From an uncultured Lachnospiraceae bacterium (lineage in GTDB: Bacteria > Bacillota > Clostridia > Lachnospirales > Lachnospiraceae), in the NCBI GenBank assembly GCA_949840805.1, contig CATKXR010000010.1, positions 35,146 through 99,145 of the forward strand: DNA of 64,000 bases. The letters are read 5' to 3'. The position numbers were made by a program, and so were the translations under genes. Positions 1 through 8,092 of the stretch are shown in pieces; position 1 is the first letter of the stretch; each line of letters begins with the position of its first letter. The notes beneath the pieces are model-generated. The model made no database searches. It was not told where the DNA came from and saw only the letters and a program-made list of their open reading frames with translations.

Positions 1-1697
1 TTCACCCGGCCGCCGTTCAGCACCAGAATCTGATCCGCACCCATAAGCGTAGTGACCCGATGGGAAATCAGGATAACGGTAGCTTCCTTTACCTTTTCCT
101 TTAACGCTGCCCGGATCCTGGAATCCGTCTCAGCATCCACTGCCGACAAGGAATCATCAAATATCATCACAGGCGCCTTCTGCAAAAGCATCCTGGCAAT
201 CGCCACTCTCTGTCTCTGTCCACCGGACAAGGTTACACCCCGCTCGCCCACCAATGTTTCATAGCCATCTGCAAAATTCTGTATGGCGTCATGAATACAG
301 GCGGTCTGTGCAGCCTGGACAATCTCCTCCATAGAAGCTCCCGGGGCAGAGACAGCAATATTTTCCCTTATGGTTCTGGAATAGAGAAATGGCTCCTGAA
401 GTACCATACCAATATTCCTGCGCAGCCATTCTAAGGGCAGATCCCGGATATCTGTCCCTCCAATAGTGATAACGCCTTTGCCCTCCTCCAGCTCATATAA
501 CCGGGTTAAAAGCTGTACAATCGTAGATTTCCCGCTTCCCGTGCCCCCCAGGATTCCAAAGGTCTGCCCCTGCACAATCGAGAAGGAGATGTCATCCAGG
601 ACCTCCTTCCCCTGCTCATAGGAAAACGATACATGGGAAAAAGTAATATCCGTATGCCGGGGAAGCTTTACGTCCTGTGCCTTTTCCTTTTGCTGCTCTG
701 TTTTGTTTTCCCTGTAAGCCTCTTCCTGCCCATGGATAATGTAGTCCACCCGCTCAAAAGACACCCCTGCCTTGCTCATATCCGAAAGGATCCTCCCCAG
801 GCCGCGGACCGGCCACACCAATACCGTATTGTAAGAGGCAAAAGCTACAAACTCACCTGCAGACAAATTGCCATGGACTGCCTCTGCCGCCCCCAGCACA
901 ATCACTGCCACCACCTGAAGTCCTGTGATCAGGTCCCCTACTCCCCAGTAAAGGCCGGACAAAGTTCCAAGATGAATCCACATTTTGGCAAAGGCCTCAT
1001 TCTTTTCCCGGAAACGGTCCATCTCAAACTGTTCCCGCCCAAAAGCCCGTACCACCCGCACACCGGTTGCGTTTTCCTGCACCACGGTGGATAACTCTCC
1101 CTCCGCCTCGTCCGCTTTGGCAAATCGCTTTGCAATCAGGTGATAAAAGATTGCCGAATATCCTGCTACAACAGGCACAAACAAAAGCACCACCACCGCC
1201 AGCTTTCGATCCATAGAGACCATCATCGCAAAAGAAATCCCCACTAAGAAGATCGTCCGGAAGACCTCTAAAAGCTGTGTTACCACAAAATTCCGGATCA
1301 CCTCCACGTCAGAGGTGCATCGCTGGATAATATCCCCCGTCTGATTCCTGTCATGCCAGCTCATTGGCAGTCTCTGTACGTGGACAAACAAAGAGTCCCG
1401 CATATTCTTTGCAAAATTTTCCCCCGCCCGGGCTGTACAGGTACGGCTTACAAACATGGATACGCCGGATAAGGCAGACACGCCTATGATCCCAAGGGAC
1501 AAAATCCAAAGATTCTCCCGCAGATAACCATATCCGCCCCCGCCTAAAACCTGGTCAATACTGAAGCGGAAAATCTGAGGCGTCACCGCATTGAAGGCCG
1601 TGGCCGCCAGGGAGGCGAAAATTGCACATAAAAAATATCGCTTGGAGCCGTGGAAATACCGCAAAATCAGTTTTGCTTTTCTATGTTTTATGTTCAA
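1..1697 (-). CDS. ABC exporter, fused permease-ATPase (C-terminus beyond window)
   Basis: Type I ABC exporter half-transporter; about 565 codons are visible and only the last few dozen lie off the left edge. The N-terminal ~300 residues are a hydrophobic six-helix permease domain. The C-terminal ATPase has Walker A (GGTGSGKST), the Q-loop region (GMVLQEPFLYS), signature LSGGQRQR, Walker B (VMIFDD) and the H-loop (ILISHRVT). I chose a TTG start because an AGGA Shine-Dalgarno sits about nine bases upstream and no ATG fits better. Substrate is unknown; the family includes multidrug, lipid and peptide exporters, often as heterodimers with an adjacent gene, and the partner would lie outside the window. 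It begins 16 bp after the Rpn-type gene and could be cotranscribed with it. Confidence 0.88.
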   Translation of the reverse strand, partial: MNIKHRKAKLILRYFHGSKRYFLCAIFASLAATAFNAVTPQIFRFSIDQVLGGGGYGYLRENLWILSLGIIGVSALSGVSMFVSRTCTARAGENFAKNMRDSLFVHVQRLPMSWHDRNQTGDIIQRCTSDVEVIRNFVVTQLLEVFRTIFLVGISFAMMVSMDRKLAVVVLLFVPVVAGYSAIFYHLIAKRFAKADEAEGELSTVVQENATGVRVVRAFGREQFEMDRFREKNEAFAKMWIHLGTLSGLYWGVGDLITGLQVVAVIVLGAAEAVHGNLSAGEFVAFASYNTVLVWPVRGLGRILSDMSKAGVSFERVDYIIHGQEEAYRENKTEQQKEKAQDVKLPRHTDITFSHVSFSYEQGKEVLDDISFSIVQGQTFGILGGTGSGKSTIVQLLTRLYELEEGKGVITIGGTDIRDLPLEWLRRNIGMVLQEPFLYSRTIRENIAVSAPGASMEEIVQAAQTACIHDAIQNFADGYETLVGERGVTLSGGQRQRVAIARMLLQKAPVMIFDDSLSAVDAETDSRIRAALKEKVKEATVILISHRVTTLMGADQILVLNGGRV

Positions 1698-1713
1698 GAT
1701 ATGCCGTCCTTTT

Positions 1714-2469
1714 CTATTTTATGGCAAGCTTTGCCACCACTTTGATATCCAGCCCCAAATACTCTGCTATCTTTTCCAGCGGCAAGTCCCCATCCGCGAT
1801 CATCCTTAAGGCATACTTATGCTTTTCTTCTTGTATTGCCTGCTTTCCTCTCTTTTTCTCCTCTTGTACTGCCTGTCTTCTTCTCTTCTGCTCCTCTTGT
1901 ACTGCCTGCCTTCCTCTCTTCTGCTCCTCTTCTACTGCCTGCCTTACTGCTTCCTCTTTCTCCCGCTCAAATATCATTGCTACCTTTGTCATCTGGATCA
2001 CCCTCCTTATGGCCTTTGCGCTTTCTTCATCCCTTCGGATGTCCCCGGTATACACTACAATCATCCTCAGATTGGGGCAAATTCTCCCTTCTTTTTCATA
2101 ACGATTTACAATTCCTGACAAATAATTTAAATATTTCCCTTTACTCTCTCTTTTGTACTCGCTCTCATAATCCACCAAGGCCACAGTTCCATCCTCTAAT
2201 TCCAGAAGGTTATCAAGACGAAGCTCATTGGCTTTGACAGCCGGAATATTCGTTGGCAGCACTGCCCGGATTCTTCCTGTGTCCACTCCGTACACCTGAA
2301 GGCTCTTTCCCTTTAGCTGCTCTGCAAACATTTTGCTGGTGATGTCCTTGTTCTGATAGGCGATGTCTTGTTCCACCTTCTTCTGTGGATTCCACCTCTC
2401 CATCTTTTTCCTTACGCTTCTTGAATTTTCCCCCATGGAAGCTTTCCCTCTGCGTTTTTCTCTCCCCAA
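1714..2469 (-). CDS. Rpn family / PDDEXK-type nuclease-transposase protein
   Basis: 251 residues resembling the Rpn (recombination-promoting nuclease, YhgA-like/PDDEXK_2) proteins that are abundant in Lachnospiraceae. Typical traits are the N-terminal segment QNKDITSKMFAEQLKGKSL, the core VALVDYESEYKRE, in which the D and E-x-(K/E) residues fit a degenerate nuclease core, and MIVVYTGDIRR. The C-terminal third is a charged coiled coil built of 11-residue repeats (RQAVQEEQKRR type) followed by a short helical tail (EKIAEYLGLD). The TTG start is preceded by AGGAGG at six-base spacing. Family members are described as DNA endonucleases that promote RecA-independent recombination; the role here is inferred only. 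Confidence 0.7.
   Translation of the reverse strand: MGREKRRGKASMGENSRSVRKKMERWNPQKKVEQDIAYQNKDITSKMFAEQLKGKSLQVYGVDTGRIRAVLPTNIPAVKANELRLDNLLELEDGTVALVDYESEYKRESKGKYLNYLSGIVNRYEKEGRICPNLRMIVVYTGDIRRDEESAKAIRRVIQMTKVAMIFEREKEEAVRQAVEEEQKRGRQAVQEEQKRRRQAVQEEKKRGKQAIQEEKHKYALRMIADGDLPLEKIAEYLGLDIKVVAKLAIK
1827..1945 (-). repeat. 33-bp in-frame tandem repeat inside the Rpn-type gene
   Basis: About 3.5 units with a period of exactly 33 bp: the marker TGTA(C/T)TGCC recurs at 1832, 1865 and 1898, with a variant at 1931. Each unit encodes 11 residues (RQAVQEEQKRR-like), so copy-number change would keep frame and only lengthen or shorten the coiled coil. Confidence 0.85.
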
Positions 2470-2656
2470 CCTTTTCCTCCTGCTTTTATTTATTTGATCT
2501 GGATTTTTAAAAGCAGGATTTCACATAGAAAGAATAGAATCTTCATAGATGCAGCATGTTGCAGAACGGGTCTCCTTGACCGCAGAAATCTTTGCTTTGA
2601 TAGGATTATATCATCCGTAATCGGATAATGCAATAGTTTTTTCTTTCGTTCTTTGA

Positions 2657-2703
2657 GGGTTTCCCGGGGTACGGGTAACTGACCAGGCTGCGTTTCAACC
2701 ACC
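2657..2703 (-). repeat. Single arm of a dispersed palindromic element
   Basis: Read on the minus strand, this stretch matches the left arm of the large hairpin at 59833-59978 over about 44 bases with a few substitutions, including the shared core TTACCCGTACCCCG and the following AAACCCTC-AAGAACG. The partner arm is absent and the sequence diverges beyond AAGAACG, so this looks like a half-deleted copy. Confidence 0.7.
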
Positions 2704-2755
2704 CCACAAATAGTAACCAGCAATCGAATATTTTTGAAATAAAAAGATAAGGCTA

Positions 2756-2784
2756 TTCCATTTAGAAGGCCGTTGCGGTATAAT
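2756..2784 (+). promoter_or_regulatory. Probable promoter of the 2829 gene
   Basis: Perfect -10 TATAAT at 2779-2784; the -35 (TTCCAT, 2756-2761, 17-bp spacing) is weak. It lies 45 bp upstream of the start codon. Confidence 0.5.
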
Positions 2785-2828
2785 ATTTTAGAAATAAAAA
2801 ATTGGAATTATTTAAGGAGTGATATGTT

Positions 2829-3392
2829 ATGGGCAAACAGCCGAATTTTCCTTTTGACATGGCCGGTTATACCTGTTTTTCTATTATTAACTGCCCTGTA
2901 GAACAGGCAGTCCAGCTTTTAAAGGAGTATCCCGACCTCTGCGCTGCAGAGGACAGGGTTCCTTTTTCCTTTCAAATCGCCGCTTTACCGGAAGATGCAG
3001 TGTGGACTCTTTTGCGCTGGCCCAGGCCAGGGAGATTTTACGATCTGATGAACCTCACCATGTGGATGATGGGGTATCGTGCCGGCCTGGGTGGGGAAAA
3101 TCCCATTTTTGCGGCCATTCCGCCCGCAGGGCGCACTGAGGAAGGGCCGCTTTTGGCCAGGCCTGACTACGATAACAAGTTTGGCGATTCTATGCTTGGC
3201 TTTTGGCAAAACTGGAGCTTCCATTACACAATACCAGGAGAGAGATTGCGCTGGATTGGCGAGGATGTATTCCCCCAAGAATATTTTTTCAACGGCCGCA
3301 ATAATTCCTCCACTGGTTTCCAATTGGATTGGTTAAAACATTTGGAGCGTATCCAAGGTTGGGCAGAATGTTCAATCCCAATGGAAAGGTAA
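2829..3392 (+). CDS. Hypothetical protein, 187 aa
   Basis: Not recognised. It has a strong AAGGAG Shine-Dalgarno eight bases before ATG and a TATAAT -10 upstream, so it is probably expressed. The protein is rich in Trp, Pro and aromatic residues (TLLRWPRPGRFYDLMNLTMW; FGDSMLGFWQNWSFHYTIP), has no signal peptide or membrane segment that I can see, and is likely a soluble cytoplasmic protein. It is isolated: it is on the opposite strand to both neighbours and convergent with the end of the capsule operon, from which the terminator at 3466-3513 separates it. Confidence 0.6.
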   Translation: MGKQPNFPFDMAGYTCFSIINCPVEQAVQLLKEYPDLCAAEDRVPFSFQIAALPEDAVWTLLRWPRPGRFYDLMNLTMWMMGYRAGLGGENPIFAAIPPAGRTEEGPLLARPDYDNKFGDSMLGFWQNWSFHYTIPGERLRWIGEDVFPQEYFFNGRNNSSTGFQLDWLKHLERIQGWAECSIPMER

Positions 3393-3465
3393 CACTTTTG
3401 GATACGGTCGTTTTCCATGCTTTGAGCCATAGAGTTTGAGTGTCGTCTATGTTCCTTTTGGGTGC

Positions 3466-3513
3466 AAAAAAGGCGCATGGTTCATTCTGATCAGCCCTCA
3501 TGTCCCATGCGCC
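3466..3513 (-). terminator. Intrinsic terminator at the end of the capsule operon
   Basis: Perfect 9-bp inverted repeat GGCGCATGG (3472-3480) / CCATGCGCC (3505-3513) with a 24-base loop. On the minus strand the stem is followed directly by six T (3466-3471), the form of a rho-independent terminator for transcripts leaving capF. On the plus strand only TTT follows, so termination of the convergent 2829 gene would be weaker. Confidence 0.8.
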
Positions 3514-3672
3514 TTTATGTTCACTATATAATTGTGGATCCTGTTATAGCTTACACCATAGATTCCTGCCTGGCCTGTCAATGTATGTCGTTCTCGATTA
3601 TCTATTGACCCTGAATCTTTTACCTGCTTTTGAACGCCGTCGTCATTTCAACAACATTGCCCTTCCGGGCGT

Positions 3673-4896
3673 TTAATGCTCCACCCTCTCATAATAAGTA
3701 TCCGGAAAAGACGGGTTAAACACTTCATTGGCCCATATTACCATAACCAGATCCTCCACAAGGCTTCGGTTAGCAATATTATGGGTATACCCCGGCAGCA
3801 TCCGCACCACCCTTAACTGCTCCCCGGTCACTTCAAATTCCATAACCGGGTAGGCTTCTCCCTTCTCATCCGTCCCCATCCTCCTCTCCTGGACCAGCCC
3901 ATGTCCCGAAACCACCAGGAACATCTCCCATTTGCTATGGTGCCAATGCTCCCCCCGTACCTGCCCTGGCCTTATGATATTGATGGATACCTGACCGCAG
4001 TTGGGCGTCTTAACCATTTCCGCAAAGATCCCCCTGCCATCCTCCTTCTTTTTCAGAGGATAACAGACCCCTTCCTCCGGCAGATAGGAAAGATAGGTGG
4101 AATACAGCTTTTTCACAAAAGAACCCGGCAGGAGCACCGGTATCTCAAATGTCTCCGGCGTGGCGTGGAAACCCTTCAGCAAATCCAGGATCTCACCTAA
4201 GGTCTTTTTCTCGGAAACCGGCACAAAGCAGTATGCCCCATCCGCCTTTTCTTTCCCATTCAGCCCTTCATACTCACATCGGTGTTCATGCCCCTCCAGA
4301 CCATTCAGCATCTCTTCGACTAAATCATCAATGTATACCAATTCCAGCTCCGTATTCCGGTCATGGACCCTGCATTCCAGGCCATTGGCAACCCCATGGC
4401 AAAACGTGGCGACCACTGAATTGTAATTGGGCCTGCACCATTTCCCGAAAAGGTTGGGGAACCGGTAAATCAAAACCCTGGCCCCTGTCTCCCTTCCGTA
4501 TTCCCGGAACAGCTTTTCCCCCGCCAGCTTGCTTTTTCCATATTCCGATCCCTCGTATCTCCCCACCAGCGATGCCTGGATCGATGAGCTTAGCATGACC
4601 GGACAGGGGTTGTGGTGCTTTTTCAAAAGCCTCAGCAGTTCCGATGCAGGCCCATAATTCCCCTCCATAAATTCAGATGGGGACTCCGGCCTGTTTACCC
4701 CGGCCAGATGAAAGACAAAATCTGCATTTTTACAGGATTCCTCCAGGAACGCAGGATCCGTATCCCTGTCATATTGAAAAATCTCCGTAATGGAAAGTTT
4801 CGGCCTTGTCTTATTTTTCCCTTCTTTAATGGCTTTCAGGCTTTCTATAAGGTTCCTCCCTACAAATCCCCTGGAGCCTGTTACTAATATCTTCAT
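3673..4896 (-). CDS. capF: CapF-like bifunctional SDR reductase-cupin protein
   Basis: 407 residues. In the CapF/FnlB/WbjC family an N-terminal short-chain dehydrogenase domain (here residues 1-~270: GSRGFVGRNL nucleotide loop, YGKSKLAGE active site YxxxK) reduces the 4-keto-sugar during UDP-L-FucNAc synthesis. A C-terminal cupin (residues ~280-400; EHWHHSKWEMFLVV, with metal-binding His) is thought to epimerise. The length matches the family. It follows the capE-like gene by 29 bp, the usual pairing. It is the last gene of the operon, before the terminator at 3.47 kb. The third enzyme (2-epimerase FnlC/CapG) is not in the window. Codon use and GC are like the chromosome, unlike the AT-rich interior of the locus. 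Confidence 0.88.
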   Translation of the reverse strand: MKILVTGSRGFVGRNLIESLKAIKEGKNKTRPKLSITEIFQYDRDTDPAFLEESCKNADFVFHLAGVNRPESPSEFMEGNYGPASELLRLLKKHHNPCPVMLSSSIQASLVGRYEGSEYGKSKLAGEKLFREYGRETGARVLIYRFPNLFGKWCRPNYNSVVATFCHGVANGLECRVHDRNTELELVYIDDLVEEMLNGLEGHEHRCEYEGLNGKEKADGAYCFVPVSEKKTLGEILDLLKGFHATPETFEIPVLLPGSFVKKLYSTYLSYLPEEGVCYPLKKKEDGRGIFAEMVKTPNCGQVSINIIRPGQVRGEHWHHSKWEMFLVVSGHGLVQERRMGTDEKGEAYPVMEFEVTGEQLRVVRMLPGYTHNIANRSLVEDLVMVIWANEVFNPSFPDTYYERVEH

Positions 4897-4925
4897 AATT
4901 TTAATCCTGTATTCCTCTCATTTTT

Positions 4926-6032
4926 TTAACCTGGAAGGGTCTTTTTTTGCATCCTCACCTGATCATGCACATACTCTGCCGTCAGAATTTTCTCCACTGC
5001 CCCCTGCACATCCAGCCTTCTTGTATTATGGCTGGTGTACGCCTCGCCCGGTTCCATGCATGCCTGGCCTTCCACAAAAAACTTATCATAATTTAGCCCC
5101 CTGCCATCCGCCGCCACCCGGTAATAATTCCCCATGTCCTCACACCTCAGGCGCTCTTCCCTGGTCATAAGAGTCTCATACAGCTTCTCCCCATGGCGTG
5201 TGCCGATTACCTGAATCCCTGTATCCCCAAATAGCTGCTGCACTGCCTTTGCCAGATCCCCAATAGTGCTTGCATCCGCCTTCTGGATAAACAGATCCCC
5301 TGGCTCTGCATGCTCAAAGGCAAACCGCACCAGGTTTACCGCCTCATCCAGGTTCATAAGAAACCGGGTCATCTCCGGGTTCGTGACGGTGACAGGCCTT
5401 CCGCTCTTAATCTGCTCGATAAACAAAGGGATCACAGACCCGCGGCTGCACATCACATTCCCATACCGGGTACAGCAGATCACCGTATTCCCTTTCTCAG
5501 CCGCCACTCTGGCATTGGCATAGATCACCCGTTCCATCATGGCTTTGCTGATCCCCATGGCATTGATCGGATAAGCCGCCTTGTCCGTACTGAGGCACAC
5601 CACCCGTTTCACCTTAGCGTCCATGGCAGCATGGAGCACATTGTCCGTGCCTTCCACGTTTGTCCGCACCGCCTCCATGGGAAAAAATTCACAGGACGGA
5701 ACCTGCTTGAGGGCGGCTGCATGAAAAATGTAGTCCACGCCATCCATCACATCCCGGACCGCCTGGAAATTACGCACATCCCCTATATAAAATTTCACCT
5801 TGGAAGCAGCCTCCGGATACCGCGCCTGAAGCTCATGGCGCATATCATCCTGTTTTTTCTCGTCCCGGCTGAAGATGCGGATCTGGCCGATGTCGGTGGT
5901 TAAAAAATGTTTTAATACGGTGTGGCCGAAGGAGCCGGTGCCGCCGGTGATGAGGAGGGTTGCGTTGGCGAATGGCGATAATCCTGATGCCCCTGCTGAC
6001 GAGTGATCATATTGATTTTTAAGATAATTCAT
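4926..6032 (-). CDS. capE: CapE/FnlA-like UDP-GlcNAc 4,6-dehydratase/5-epimerase
   Basis: 368 residues from the ATG with AAAAGGAGAG immediately upstream; a longer in-frame start at 6098 lacks such a site. It is an extended SDR of the polysaccharide biosynthesis family (FlaA1/CapE/WbjB): Rossmann loop TGGTGSFGHTVLKHFL, SRDEKKQDDMR, the STDKAAYPINAMGISKAMME active-site region and the typical C-terminal MTREERLRCEDMG. It should convert UDP-GlcNAc to UDP-2-acetamido-2,6-dideoxy-4-hexulose, the substrate of the neighbouring CapF. The product UDP-L-FucNAc (or its precursor) would be used by the WbuB-like transferase at 38 kb, at the other end of the same locus. No membrane domain is present, which fits the soluble short form. 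Confidence 0.9.
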   Translation of the reverse strand: MNYLKNQYDHSSAGASGLSPFANATLLITGGTGSFGHTVLKHFLTTDIGQIRIFSRDEKKQDDMRHELQARYPEAASKVKFYIGDVRNFQAVRDVMDGVDYIFHAAALKQVPSCEFFPMEAVRTNVEGTDNVLHAAMDAKVKRVVCLSTDKAAYPINAMGISKAMMERVIYANARVAAEKGNTVICCTRYGNVMCSRGSVIPLFIEQIKSGRPVTVTNPEMTRFLMNLDEAVNLVRFAFEHAEPGDLFIQKADASTIGDLAKAVQQLFGDTGIQVIGTRHGEKLYETLMTREERLRCEDMGNYYRVAADGRGLNYDKFFVEGQACMEPGEAYTSHNTRRLDVQGAVEKILTAEYVHDQVRMQKKTLPG

Positions 6033-6127
6033 AAACTCTCCTTTTTGTACCCTAAAAAAGTGTAACAGATGCCTGAAAAGTGGATTCGCTTTAGACATAA
6101 ATATTTGTGTCCATCATTCAATCTCTC

Positions 6128-6826
6128 TTAACATAGATTTTGGATAAAGCAACCGTTAGAATAAGTTATTACTTTTGCGTGTGGAAACATTTCTTCAACC
6201 GTTTCCTCAATAAGATAGGGGACTGTTTCATGATAATCGCGGTCAAATTCTAAGATACCCATAAAAATCGCATCATCCCCATCTATTTTCCAATCATCTG
6301 GATCAAATATATATGTACCATCAGAGCTTGCATAATTTTCATAAGGTGATGTTATATAAAACATTCTTGACGGAAACGAGCGCCCATTAAAAAGTTCTCT
6401 AAAAAAATGAGCATCGCTGTTTTCCTGGATTTTTAATCTCATGGCATATGTTTTATCCATTGCCATTTTAACGCCTGTGATTAAGTTATGTCCTTTTAAA
6501 TGTTCAATTTCCGATTGATAATATGATTTTACCTGCTGCTCAGCAATTTCCATGGCAAATCGTTGAGACTCTATCACATACTTTCCTAAATCACTAAATC
6601 TTATAGAAAAATGATAAAAACCCTTTGCATTTTCTTCCTCTATTTCAAAGCTCATTATATAAAAGGACTTGTTGACTATAGTACAGTCTTCTAATAAATT
6701 TCTTAGCTGCACATAATATTTAGAGGATCGTAATTTCTGTATTTTATTATTACGCTTTATTTCTGCTGATTTCAACAACACTACAATAAATATATATATA
6801 ATAGTGATACTGACTAATATAATCAT
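6128..6826 (-). CDS. Hypothetical membrane-anchored protein
   Basis: 232 residues, not recognised. One N-terminal transmembrane helix (MIILVSITIIYIFIVVLL) is followed by a positively charged stretch and a soluble, mostly charged domain of about 200 residues, so it is probably anchored with a cytoplasmic bulk. It is AT-rich, like the interior of the capsule cassette, and is the first cassette gene after capE. No catalytic motif is visible. Confidence 0.6.
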   Translation of the reverse strand: MIILVSITIIYIFIVVLLKSAEIKRNNKIQKLRSSKYYVQLRNLLEDCTIVNKSFYIMSFEIEEENAKGFYHFSIRFSDLGKYVIESQRFAMEIAEQQVKSYYQSEIEHLKGHNLITGVKMAMDKTYAMRLKIQENSDAHFFRELFNGRSFPSRMFYITSPYENYASSDGTYIFDPDDWKIDGDDAIFMGILEFDRDYHETVPYLIEETVEEMFPHAKVITYSNGCFIQNLC

Positions 6827-6886
6827 GGCCTACTCCCTTATTTCAAGGTTCCTATTATCTTCAAAGATATTATGCCCCATTATTTC

Positions 6887-8089
6887 TTACAATAACAAAT
6901 GAAACTGGTCTCCCATGTTTTCAATAATATTTAAATCAACACTAATAACCTTCGTATTCGCAATAAAATCTGCATCATCATACAAATTTGTATAGCTAAT
7001 CTGATTTCTTCGGCAACAGTTTATAGGAAGTAGCCTGATCCCCAAAGGTTTGTTCAACCTGGATGATACCATATAAACTTCGGCAAAAATTGTAATCAAC
7101 TCCTTAATATTAATGTCTCCGCTGACAGGAATCATATCAATGCCACATCCACACATTGTTGAAACTTGAATCAGTTCTTCTAAAGAAATCCCTCTCTGAT
7201 TATTAATCATACATAAATCCAGATCTTCCAAGACCGAATACATTACCCCGGAAAATCCCACACTTTTAAATTCTTTCTGAAATGACTTTATCATATCTGT
7301 AAGAAAACCTGTGGCAAACATTGTACCTGTTTTTCCAAAATTATAGACTCCTAATCTTTGCAGTATAGGAACCACACTACCGTTTTCCGCTATAATTGGT
7401 GCAATCGAAAAATCAAAACCATGAAATACAAGCCCATATTTTTTTTCTAAATCAATTGCTATGTTATTAATATTAAAAATCTGTTCTCCCAAACGGATTC
7501 TGATTTTTTTTCGCAGCTCTGTCAGTGAATCCCTTAAATTATAATCACAAATCCTATTAATTTCCTGCGTAATTTCCAAAGCAATCGAAAAGCCAAATTC
7601 TCCTGATGATTTTGTAAACGGAAAAAACGGTCCATCTGCCGGAACATTTGCTGACACTCCCAATCGGAAATTATCCTTGCTGTTTTTTGATAATTGACTA
7701 ATTTTTTTAATTAAAAGAGCAGATCGTTCCATAATATCCTGATCAGCCCGGCAATCTTCAAAAGTCAATAAATTTACAAATAATCTTCCATATTCTTCCA
7801 GCAAAGATCCTGCAAATTTAAATAATGCATCTCGTTCCTGCTTTCCTGACGTTTTCCAGGGATCAATGGGAAGATTAAACCATCGGATATCACTGACATC
7901 ACAAATTTTTGATAGTTCAGAAAAAGTACGATACTCACAAGGTTCATGAACAGGTACTAACGAAATTCGCTGTGTTCTTATTATCGGATATTTTTTCGCC
8001 CATTCACGAGACAGATTTAATATAACATGAAGTTCCTTTTTATCAAATCTTTCAGGAAGCTGATAGGTAATAGAGCGTATTCCAATCAT
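6887..8089 (-). CDS. DUF711 (UPF0210) family protein
   Basis: 400 residues. Family hallmarks are the start MIGIRSITYQLP, the central GFDFSIAPI, GFSGVMYSVLEDLDL, CGCGIDMIPVSGDI and the end SSRLNKPLGIRLLPI. The family fold is known but no reaction is firmly assigned. The gene starts four bases after the stop of the nucleotidyltransferase-kinase fusion, with GAAGGAG before its ATG, so the two are translationally close and probably work together. Most DUF711 genes sit in housekeeping contexts (often beside an ACT-domain gene), so its presence in a polysaccharide locus is unusual and suggests a specialised paralogue acting on a small metabolite used by LicD. Confidence 0.8.
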   Translation of the reverse strand: MIGIRSITYQLPERFDKKELHVILNLSREWAKKYPIIRTQRISLVPVHEPCEYRTFSELSKICDVSDIRWFNLPIDPWKTSGKQERDALFKFAGSLLEEYGRLFVNLLTFEDCRADQDIMERSALLIKKISQLSKNSKDNFRLGVSANVPADGPFFPFTKSSGEFGFSIALEITQEINRICDYNLRDSLTELRKKIRIRLGEQIFNINNIAIDLEKKYGLVFHGFDFSIAPIIAENGSVVPILQRLGVYNFGKTGTMFATGFLTDMIKSFQKEFKSVGFSGVMYSVLEDLDLCMINNQRGISLEELIQVSTMCGCGIDMIPVSGDINIKELITIFAEVYMVSSRLNKPLGIRLLPINCCRRNQISYTNLYDDADFIANTKVISVDLNIIENMGDQFHLLL

Positions 8090-8092
8090 CGT

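Larger units (their letters stand above)
2470..2828. other. Intergenic region with one repeat arm and a promoter
   Basis: No convincing gene. It holds one arm of the dispersed palindromic repeat (2657-2703) and, near the right end, a promoter for the plus-strand gene at 2829. A 77-codon minus-strand reading frame here begins inside the repeat arm and shows no family features, so I leave it out. Confidence 0.6.

Noticed and set aside
2490..2723. A 77-codon minus-strand frame upstream of the Rpn-type gene
   Set aside because: It begins in the dispersed repeat arm, has no ribosome site and shows no family resemblance.
6033..6098. An N-terminally extended capE start at 6098
   Set aside because: The extension lacks a ribosome site, contains none of the conserved fold, and a strong AAAAGGAG precedes the internal ATG at 6032.
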